DNA from: DATNPH01 sp036703315
Lineage (GTDB): Bacteria > Cyanobacteriota > Cyanobacteriia > Cyanobacteriales > Coleofasciculaceae
DNA: 14,937 bases
NCBI GenBank assembly: GCA_036703315.1
Contig: DATNPH010000235.1
Coordinates: 1 to 14,937 of the forward strand
Reading direction: 5' to 3'
Position 1 is the stretch's first letter. Each line of letters begins with the position of its first letter. The position numbers and the translations under genes were made by a program. Positions 6,815 to 12,774 of the stretch are shown here, one piece after another. Below the pieces are notes generated by a model. That model was given only the letters and a program-made list of their open reading frames with translations. It did not search any database and was not told the DNA's origin.

Positions 6815-8440
6815 TTACTCCTCACAAGCCTCAACGCGATCAAACAGACCACCACCAAAAAAGCCACCAGCAACAAACCCACTAACAAACACCCATCCTG
6901 GAAGATGTCCTTCCGGAGCATCAACTGAGAACGTCAGGTTACTATAGCCAATCCATCCGTCATTCACACGCCAGCCAACCTTATCGCCAAAATATTTCCA
7001 AATATCTACATTATTGTCCTGAATCGAATTCTCAATAACCTTCCAGATGCGCTTCTGTACACTAAAGCCAAAGCGTCCGTTACTGTACTTGACCCACAAT
7101 TCATCGATAGTGCGAAGGTCTTGACAAGAAAATGTTTCCATATTTTCCTCTGTAAGCCAGCCTTCGTCCTCTCGACCAGATGCCTTGAGCATCACCACCT
7201 CAGTTTCCCGATCTGCCTTTTGCCATTCCCCATCTGCCAGAAGCTTCCGCAGCCGAGTGTAGTCTACTCCTTGCTCACAATCCAGCTCAGCCGTGAATTC
7301 TCCTAACTGAGCGTCAAGCGCCACACGAGCCAGCTTAGTTGGAGATGAATCTTGAAAAGCATATGCAGACTCAATTTGTGCCAGAACTCGCATTTCAACC
7401 GGTGCGATATCCTCATCTCTGAGGCTCAAAACCTTCTGCAAGTCCTGTAACTCACTGCGAGTATAGTCACTCAGTGGATATTCATGCTGAACCGCCTCAA
7501 CTAGCGCCTGCTCGTACTCGTACAATTTTTTCTTGTACTCTCGGTAAGGCTTGAGGACCTCTGCCTCGATCGCTGCCGCTTCCTCCTTAGCTAGTGCTAA
7601 ACTATCTCGTCTCGCGTCTAAGATTCTGCGGGCTACGGGAGATATTCTGCCAGCGTGAACATAACGCTCTACTTCTTTGCGATACCTTAGCTTCGGGTCA
7701 CCAATAGGAACTTGAGCCAATACAATTTTGTACCCTTCCTTAACTGTATAGATTTCGGGTTTCATCGCTGGAGACGATCTCTGGACTTTGATACTGGCGT
7801 ACTCATGCAACTCATCCGCAGAGATCACCTCATCCTCATCCAAATCCGCTGCTCCCGTCTCAATGCCCTCAACCAAGAAACGAGTATAAATTGAAAGATC
7901 TGAGCCTTCCTGGGCAAAGGAATATTGGGTAGAGGTTGAAGACGTGAGGATAACTCGCCCCTCACCGCCGAGTTGTCTTTTAATATCTACAGAACTGTCA
8001 TCCTTGGCTAACAAGCCTTCGGCAAATGCACCACTAAAGCAACAGTCGAGAATCACTACTTGTCGCCTAGCGCGGCTTTCGCTCATGATTTCCTGCACAA
8101 ACCTAGCCGCGATCGCCGTTGACCGAATTAACCCTCCCCGCTCATTTTTGCGCGTCGCACGAGTTGCCAAATAAAGATTGCCACTCTCATCCTTGACGCC
8201 GTGACCCGAAAAATATAGCAATAAGAGGTCATCGCGATCGCGATCACCAAACAAATGTTCGATCGCAATTCCCATCTCCTGCGGCCCCGGATCGATAAGC
8301 GGAATCACCTGATCAAAATCACCCATGTCTGGATGCTGCCAAACCCGCTGCATTGCCGCCACATCTCTTGCCGAAGCAGGAAGCTGATTGAAACCAGCTC
8401 CATACTGACTGACTCCAATCAACAGTGCTACCTTTACCAT
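6815..8440 (-). CDS. Caspase-like cysteine protease (EACC1-associated type) with C-terminal GUN4 domain
   Basis: Predicted cytoplasmic caspase-fold protease of 541 residues. The p20-like domain (2-245) has the catalytic dyad H80 in YFSGHG and C134 in ILDCCFSG; C133 is adjacent. An EF-hand-like acidic loop (DLDEDEVISADE, 199-210) may bind calcium. Residues 248-356 are charged and helical, with a duplicated 33-residue motif. The C-terminal GUN4 domain (about 392-541) shows DYTRLRKLLADGEWQKAD, DLRTIDELW, GRFGFSVQ, GHLPG and a terminal LFDRVEAC. GUN4 itself binds porphyrins and stimulates magnesium chelatase; whether this copy binds tetrapyrroles is unknown. ATG at 8440 has AGGA eight bases upstream on the coding strand; an in-frame TTG at 8443 is possible but weaker. 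It follows the EACC1-like gene by about 80 bases. The stop lies six bases from the cheR stop, tail to tail. Substrates cannot be read from sequence. Confidence 0.9.
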   Translation of the reverse strand: MVKVALLIGVSQYGAGFNQLPASARDVAAMQRVWQHPDMGDFDQVIPLIDPGPQEMGIAIEHLFGDRDRDDLLLLYFSGHGVKDESGNLYLATRATRKNERGGLIRSTAIAARFVQEIMSESRARRQVVILDCCFSGAFAEGLLAKDDSSVDIKRQLGGEGRVILTSSTSTQYSFAQEGSDLSIYTRFLVEGIETGAADLDEDEVISADELHEYASIKVQRSSPAMKPEIYTVKEGYKIVLAQVPIGDPKLRYRKEVERYVHAGRISPVARRILDARRDSLALAKEEAAAIEAEVLKPYREYKKKLYEYEQALVEAVQHEYPLSDYTRSELQDLQKVLSLRDEDIAPVEMRVLAQIESAYAFQDSSPTKLARVALDAQLGEFTAELDCEQGVDYTRLRKLLADGEWQKADRETEVVMLKASGREDEGWLTEENMETFSCQDLRTIDELWVKYSNGRFGFSVQKRIWKVIENSIQDNNVDIWKYFGDKVGWRVNDGWIGYSNLTFSVDAPEGHLPGWVFVSGFVAGGFFGGGLFDRVEACEE

Positions 8441-8464
8441 CAATAACGTCCTAACTTGAAAATA

Positions 8465-8499
8465 GGGAGTGGAGAGTGGTGAATGGCGAGTGGGGAAGC
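8465..8499. repeat. G-rich degenerate heptamer repeat between the EACC1-like and caspase genes
   Basis: Five consecutive 7-mers are visible: GGGAGTG, GAGAGTG, GTGAATG, GCGAGTG and GGGAAGC. They fill about half of the spacer between two genes that appear co-transcribed, so they would lie in the mRNA leader of the caspase gene. Confidence 0.65.
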
Positions 8500-8520
8500 G
8501 TGTACGAAGCTCATGGGCAT

Positions 8521-8946
8521 TTAACTTGCTGCTGCTAAAAAGTCCTTAGCTGCCTCAATAGCGACTGACAGCTCTTGCTGACTATAGGCTTTAACTTCAA
8601 GTTTTTTCCCTTCGGCTTCTACTTTTAGCTCAATCGGTTTTCCAGATAAGCGTTCCCACAAAAAGTCCAGCAACACTTTAATATTTTTGGCATTAACCTC
8701 AGCCGTTAACAGTCCAATGATAAATGCCGCATCGAGTGGCTTGCTGCCTTCTGGGGGGTTTGCCTCTGGTACACGATTGACTTGCTCGACTTCATCGAGT
8801 CTAGCCATTTGTTGAAAAAGACGTTGTGTCAAGGATTCCAGTTCCTCTGGAGCCCAATCAGGCTCTGAATTTCTCAAGTCAAGGGTAACATCTAAATCTC
8901 CACCTCTAGGAGCGATTGTGACCTGAACATTGGATGTAATCGCCAT
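8521..8946 (-). CDS. EACC1-like small protein (effector-associated constant component)
   Basis: A 141-residue acidic protein with no signal peptide. It starts with a beta-like stretch (TSNVQVTIAP), then a helix-rich part with ESLTQRLFQQMARLDEVEQV. The signature-like PPEGSKPLDAAFIIGLLTAEV (64-84) is followed by a hydrophobic helix (NIKVLLDFLWERL), paired strands IELKVEAEGKKLEVKAYS (105-122) and a last helix ending DFLAAAS. From memory this order (ending beta-hairpin plus helix, and the PEGSK motif) matches the cyanobacterial version of EACC1, a non-enzymatic partner encoded beside caspase and other effectors in bacterial conflict systems. The adjacent caspase strengthens the call. ATG at 8946 has AAGG six bases upstream on the coding strand. 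It could also be an unrelated small adaptor; I could not run a profile search. Confidence 0.65.
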   Translation of the reverse strand: MAITSNVQVTIAPRGGDLDVTLDLRNSEPDWAPEELESLTQRLFQQMARLDEVEQVNRVPEANPPEGSKPLDAAFIIGLLTAEVNAKNIKVLLDFLWERLSGKPIELKVEAEGKKLEVKAYSQQELSVAIEAAKDFLAAAS

Positions 8947-9046
8947 TGTCTACCTTCTATCTTGGCTACTGCTCAATTTAAGTGTAGTCAGGTCTTGACC
9001 AGAAGAAGCAGGGGGAAGGGCTCCCACGTAGTGCCTTATCAAACCC

Positions 9047-9060
9047 GCCCCTATTGGGGC
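9047..9060. terminator. Short perfect hairpin over the kinase stop codon
   Basis: GCCCC, TATT, GGGGC forms a five-pair stem with a four-base loop and includes the minus-strand TAG at 9051-9053. No T-run follows on the transcribed strand, so it is at best a weak attenuator between the kinase gene and the EACC1-like gene. The rest of 8947-9050 holds nothing I recognise. Confidence 0.3.
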
Positions 9061-11060
9061 ATCCGCCAAATTTTAATCGTGCTATCAGCACCAGCACTCA
9101 CTAATCTGTTGCCATCAGGACTAATAGCTAGAGAATTCACATAGCTAGTATGTCCGGTGAGAGTAAGGATTTCTTCCCCTGTCAAGAAATCCCATATTTT
9201 AATTGTATTGTCAGCACTAGCACTAACTAGCTTTTTCCCATCGGGGCTAATGGCTAGAGAATTCACATAGCTAGTATGTCCTGTGAGAGTAAGCCTTTCT
9301 TTGCCTGTAGATAAGTCCCAAATTTTAATCGTACTGTCAGCACTACCACTAACCAATTTCTTCCCATCAGAACTAATAGCGATCGGTCGAACCGGGCTAG
9401 TATGCCCCCTGAGCGTGCGGAGTTCTTTGCCTGTAGACAAATCCCAAATTTTGATAGTGTTGTCAGCACTAGCGCTAACTAATTGCTTTCCATCCGAACT
9501 AATAGCTAGGGTATTAACCCAACCAGAATGCCCAACCAGGGTACGGAGTTCTTTACCTGTAGACAAATCCCAAATTTTGATGGTGTTGTCAGCACTAGCA
9601 CTAGCTAATTTCTTCCCATCAAAGCTAATTACAAGGTAATTAACATAACTAGTATGGCCGCTAATAGTACGGATTTGTTTCCCTGTCAAGAAATCCCAGA
9701 TTTTGATTGTATTGTCAGGGCCACCAGTAGCAATAGCCTGCCAATCAGGACTAATAGCAAAGTAGTTAACATGTATTGAATTTTCTAGTAACGTTCTCAC
9801 TTGTTTACCCGTCGAGAAATCCCAAATCTTAATTTTTTTATCTGCACTACCACTAACTAATTTGTTTCCATCCGGACTAATTACTAAATAATTAACATAG
9901 CTAGAATGCCCATCAATTGTATTAATTAAGAACATTCTTGAAGAACTATATTGTTGATAAAATATCCAACTTCCATATCCTCCTAGTCCCAGGGCTAAAG
10001 CAAGTGAACCTCCTATTACCCAGCTTTTTATAGGTTTTAAAACATCACTTTGGGTTATTGTAACCTTTTGTGGTATTTGAGTTGTGCCCGGCTGATTTAT
10101 CGTCTTTTGGTCAATAGGATTAACTGATTGATTCTGAGACGAATCTTGGGAAAAGTTTGCTAATTCATCTAAAATTTCCTGAGTGTTTTTATGTCGAGCG
10201 GCGGCTGTAGGAGCCATTAATTTATCGATAAAGCTTGCTAGCTGAGGGGAGACATGAGGAGCATGTTTATGCCAATTAGTTTCATCAGTTAAGGGGTCAT
10301 AAATTGTTGGATCGGTCGCTTGCTTACCAGTTAGTAAATAAACAAAAGTACGCCCCAAAGCATAAAAATCGGACTGCGGTACGGCATGACCATTTTCTTG
10401 CTCTGGAGGCGTGTAGCCAGCAGAACTAATCTTTGTAACATTGCCGATCGCGCCACCAACTTCAGCCAGGTAAGTATAGGTCAACTCTCTGGCGGTGCCA
10501 AAGTCAATCAATACCAGCTGACCATTAGACCGAATCATTATATTGGTTGGTTTAATATCGCGATGAAAATAGTTTTTTTGATGAACGAGATGCAAGATAT
10601 CCGCTAGCTGTTTTAACCAGTTAAGAGCTTGTTTTTCTGCAATTGGGTGATTCCCTTGCTGCTTCATCCACTGCTTTAAGTCAAGACCATCAATTTTTTC
10701 CATAACGATGCAATGCACCGGATCAGCGCTGTTTCTGGGAAAAAACTGGAAATACCCATCTGGTTCGACTCGGGGGATGCCTGGATGATTTAGCTGGCTT
10801 AATACATCTGCCTCTTGCTGGAATAACTCAATAACCCTAATGTTACTGTTGTGCTTTTGTTTCAGGACTTTTAGGATCTTGGGGATTGCTCCCTTATAAG
10901 CTTCATAAACCTTGCCAAAGCCACTGTTATCACTGAGTAGACGCATCACTTGGTAACGCTCTTGTAATAACAAGTCTGAGCCACAATTGCGACAAATGTG
11001 GTTGTTGGTGTTGGCGGGGTCGTTTGGCTGAGGGCACTTTGGATTGATGCAGTAGCTCAT
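9051..11060 (-). CDS. Membrane-anchored serine/threonine protein kinase with N-terminal zinc ribbon and C-terminal WD40 propeller
   Basis: Eukaryotic-type kinase of 669 residues. A four-cysteine zinc-ribbon-like motif (C4, C9, C23, C26) precedes the kinase domain (about 36-303), with a glycine loop around 43-50 (SDNSGFGK), K64 as probable ATP-binding lysine, HRDIKPTN (166-173), DFG (186-188) and YTPPEQ (216-221). The catalytic residues are present, so activity is expected. A polar linker leads to a single membrane segment (about 346-368, WVIGGSLALALGLGGYGSWI). Seven WD40 blades with 42-residue spacing run from about 380 to 666; the second lacks the usual Gly-His pair. By topology the kinase and the propeller should lie on opposite sides of the membrane. 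ATG at 11060 has only a weak AGG nine bases upstream. This is a common cyanobacterial architecture, here first in line before the EACC1-like and caspase genes. Confidence 0.95.
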   Translation of the reverse strand: MSYCINPKCPQPNDPANTNNHICRNCGSDLLLQERYQVMRLLSDNSGFGKVYEAYKGAIPKILKVLKQKHNSNIRVIELFQQEADVLSQLNHPGIPRVEPDGYFQFFPRNSADPVHCIVMEKIDGLDLKQWMKQQGNHPIAEKQALNWLKQLADILHLVHQKNYFHRDIKPTNIMIRSNGQLVLIDFGTARELTYTYLAEVGGAIGNVTKISSAGYTPPEQENGHAVPQSDFYALGRTFVYLLTGKQATDPTIYDPLTDETNWHKHAPHVSPQLASFIDKLMAPTAAARHKNTQEILDELANFSQDSSQNQSVNPIDQKTINQPGTTQIPQKVTITQSDVLKPIKSWVIGGSLALALGLGGYGSWIFYQQYSSSRMFLINTIDGHSSYVNYLVISPDGNKLVSGSADKKIKIWDFSTGKQVRTLLENSIHVNYFAISPDWQAIATGGPDNTIKIWDFLTGKQIRTISGHTSYVNYLVISFDGKKLASASADNTIKIWDLSTGKELRTLVGHSGWVNTLAISSDGKQLVSASADNTIKIWDLSTGKELRTLRGHTSPVRPIAISSDGKKLVSGSADSTIKIWDLSTGKERLTLTGHTSYVNSLAISPDGKKLVSASADNTIKIWDFLTGEEILTLTGHTSYVNSLAISPDGNRLVSAGADSTIKIWRMPQ
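9063..9923 (-). repeat. 126-base tandem repeat encoding seven WD40 blades
   Basis: The period is 126 bases (42 codons). Adjacent units can be nearly identical in DNA: 9423-9473 and 9549-9599 differ at about two positions. Blades 3-7 repeat forms such as SADNTIKIWD and TGKELRTL almost unchanged, whereas blade 2 (about 9693-9797) is diverged. This suggests recent amplification of inner blades. Confidence 0.9.
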
Positions 11061-11131
11061 GGCTAGCTACCTGGTTGTTGTATCCCTAATGATAGGACGG
11101 GGATTGTTAATCATCTACTCAAGGAAATATT

Positions 11132-11156
11132 AAGACAGCTATAGACAGCTTGTCTT
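11132..11156. promoter_or_regulatory. Inverted repeat upstream of the kinase gene
   Basis: AAGACAGCT at 11132-11140 faces AGC-t-TGTCTT at 11147-11156, a nine-pair arm with one bulged T around a six-base centre. It lies about 75 bases before the kinase start and could be an operator or a leader stem-loop. No known regulator consensus is recognised. Confidence 0.35.
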
Positions 11157-11199
11157 CAAGGGCTGATGTTTAATTAATCTTTCTCTTGAGATAGGGAAG

Positions 11200-11218
11200 T
11201 TCAATACAAAATATTGAA
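11200..11218. promoter_or_regulatory. Perfect 7-base inverted repeat in the divergent kinase/HAD spacer
   Basis: TTCAATA (11200-11206), CAAAA, TATTGAA (11212-11218) is a perfect dyad of 19 bases. It overlaps a possible -35 element (TTGAAA, 11214-11219) of the HAD gene, with TATGTT at 11236-11241 as a mediocre -10 after 16 bases. It is consistent with a repressor site, but could be chance in AT-rich DNA. Confidence 0.35.
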
Positions 11219-11296
11219 AAAAGTGCACTAAAATTTATGTTTAAATTGCTATGGTGTAAAGAAGCGTTTCAAAAAGCCTAGCTAAGTTAAAGATTT

Positions 11297-12094
11297 ATGA
11301 TCGGCGTTGCTGCCTCAGATTTGCAACCACCCCAACGCTATCGGCGTCAAAATACAGCCCCTTTTTCACAACAGGTCACCGTATTCTGCGACTTTGATGG
11401 TCCCCTTGTCGATGTCTCAAATCGCTACTACAAGACATATCAGTTAGGGCTAGCTGATACTCAAGCTTCCTACCAGGCGAAGGGGATAATCTTACCTATC
11501 CATCGGCTTGAGAAACAGCAGTTCTGGAACATGAAGCAAAACCGTGTCCCTGACGTAGAAATTGCGATGCGCTCAGGCTTGCGAGGGGAGCAAATCGATT
11601 TCTTCTTGGGACGCGTGATCGAGATTGTAAATCAGCCTGTCCTATTGAGGGAAGATAGGCTCCAAGCCGGAGTGAGTTGGGCATTAGCTCTGTTACATTC
11701 GCAGGGGGTTCAACTAGTGTTAGTGACCCTACGTTGCGAGACACAAGCTACACAAATATTGAGAAATCACGGTTTGACTCGTCTATTTAGTGGCATTTAT
11801 GGAACCGCCGATCGCGATGCTGCTTATCAAAATCAAGCTGAGTTGAAAACACAACTTTTAGCCAAAGCGCTTGCTGAACAATCTCTGCTAGTTGAGCGAC
11901 CGATATCTGCCTGGATGGTAGGTGATACAGAAGCCGATATCATAGCAGGGCAAGCGCTTGCACTTCCTACTATTGCGCTCACTTGCGGCATTCGCTCTCA
12001 GGCTTACCTTAAGCAATTCCAGCCAACTCGTATCCACAACGATTTACTTGCCGCCACCCATTACCTATTGGAAAGGTTGAACGTTGAAGTATGA
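11297..12094 (+). CDS. HAD-superfamily hydrolase (phosphatase-like)
   Basis: A 265-residue soluble protein with the HAD active-site motifs. Motif I is FCDFDGPLVD (nucleophile D32, acid/base D34), motif II is LVTLR (T144), the motif III lysine is probably K184 or K190, and motif IV is VGDTEADI (D210, D214). The helical insertion between motifs I and II (about 45-120) makes it a cap-1-type member similar to phosphoglycolate phosphatase-like proteins. The substrate cannot be assigned. A roughly 25-residue N-terminal extension precedes the first core strand. ATG at 11297 has no strong ribosome site (TTAAAG upstream). It is divergent from the kinase gene and convergent with mreD, so it appears to be transcribed alone. 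A metabolic housekeeping role is more likely than a link to the neighbouring operons. Confidence 0.88.
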   Translation: MIGVAASDLQPPQRYRRQNTAPFSQQVTVFCDFDGPLVDVSNRYYKTYQLGLADTQASYQAKGIILPIHRLEKQQFWNMKQNRVPDVEIAMRSGLRGEQIDFFLGRVIEIVNQPVLLREDRLQAGVSWALALLHSQGVQLVLVTLRCETQATQILRNHGLTRLFSGIYGTADRDAAYQNQAELKTQLLAKALAEQSLLVERPISAWMVGDTEADIIAGQALALPTIALTCGIRSQAYLKQFQPTRIHNDLLAATHYLLERLNVEV

Positions 12095-12120
12095 GCCGTA
12101 GGCGTTCCCACAGGCTAGGC
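12095..12120. repeat. Dispersed GC-rich repeat, copy 2
   Basis: It starts directly after the HAD stop codon and holds GGCGTTCCCACAGGCTAGGC. The core matches the minus strand of 690-713 at 15 of 18 alignment columns, in opposite orientation. I recognise the form as an interspersed repeat common in filamentous cyanobacterial genomes. Confidence 0.5.
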
Positions 12121-12130
12121 TGAAATTGCA

Positions 12131-12151
12131 CACTTCATACTTCACACTTTA
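12131..12151. repeat. Heptamer repeat CACTTCA/TACTTCA/CACTTTA
   Basis: Three tandem degenerate 7-mers lie in the short convergent spacer between the HAD gene and mreD. No clear intrinsic terminator is visible for either gene. Confidence 0.5.
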
Positions 12152-12155
12152 TAGA

Positions 12156-12704
12156 TCATGATTGATCAATTATATTTATCTGTTCCCACCAGCGATTTAG
12201 GGGATAGTAAACTACTGGTGCCCAGAGACTGCTGAGAATTGCGGACGAGAGGGCAATGCGCTGGTGATCAGACCAAATTTCTGCCAAACTGCGATCGCCC
12301 TGAATACTATACTGAATTGCGGTCACCGTCTCCCCAACAACCGCCATGCCAAAGACAATTAAGGCTACCGAAATAAAATCTTCTTGAATGTATCGCTGCT
12401 TTTGAATTCGACCCGTTAAAATTCCCACTAAGGCTAGGCTTATGACATGGGTAGGATGAGGAGAGGTCATACCATCTTGAATCAGTCCCAGCGCCAGCCC
12501 TGCTAACGCTCCCTGAAGGGGAGTGCGTTTGAGGCTCCAAACAACCACCCAAATCAACAGCCAGTTCGGTGCAATTCCCAACAATTCCATCCCTGGTAAA
12601 CGCGTCGGTAGAATCATCAAACAAAGGATGACTGACCCAACAGTTACTACCCAATTGAGGATTTGACGAGCCCAAGGTGAAAACTGAGAAACGTTAGTCG
12701 TCAT
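12156..12704 (-). CDS. mreD: Rod shape-determining protein MreD
   Basis: Inner-membrane subunit of the elongasome, which links the MreB filament and MreC to peptidoglycan synthesis. The 182-residue product is strongly hydrophobic with about five membrane segments (near 16-32, 38-58, 60-76, 86-98 and 110-132), plus an amphipathic C-terminal stretch ending in VVYYPLNRWWEQINIIDQS. It shows the family features LIWVVVWSL and GLALGLIQDGM. The length is normal. The ATG at 12704 is unusual: its AT comes from the last unit of a heptamer array and no Shine-Dalgarno is visible. The ATG lying within the array is quickly followed by an in-frame stop, so it cannot extend the gene. Last gene of mreB-mreC-mreD, 70 bases after mreC, and probably dependent on read-through translation or leader accessibility. 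Confidence 0.93.
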   Translation of the reverse strand: MTTNVSQFSPWARQILNWVVTVGSVILCLMILPTRLPGMELLGIAPNWLLIWVVVWSLKRTPLQGALAGLALGLIQDGMTSPHPTHVISLALVGILTGRIQKQRYIQEDFISVALIVFGMAVVGETVTAIQYSIQGDRSLAEIWSDHQRIALSSAILSSLWAPVVYYPLNRWWEQINIIDQS

Positions 12705-12751
12705 TGCTAATTGTTCATTGCTAATTGCTAATTGCTAATTGCTCACTGCCA
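12703..12751. repeat. Seven-unit heptamer repeat (STRR) between mreC and mreD
   Basis: Units on the plus strand are ATTGCTA, ATTGTTC, ATTGCTA, ATTGCTA, ATTGCTA, ATTGCTC and ACTGCCA. On the coding strand this is TAGCAAT repeated, running into the mreD start codon at 12704-12702. It occupies the whole ribosome-binding region of mreD. Confidence 0.9.
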
Positions 12752-12774
12752 TTAGCCGTTAGCACAAAGATTGT

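Noticed and set aside
9283..9639. Plus-strand frame with repeated SLPVDKSQILIVLSA
   Set aside because: The repeats are only the antisense reading of the WD40-encoding 126-base units.
12307..12675. Second minus-strand frame overlapping mreD
   Set aside because: Same strand but other frame; the mreD frame has the membrane segments and family motifs, this one does not.
12703..12751. Possible CRISPR-like array
   Set aside because: The units are contiguous 7-mers with no spacers, which is STRR-type repeat.
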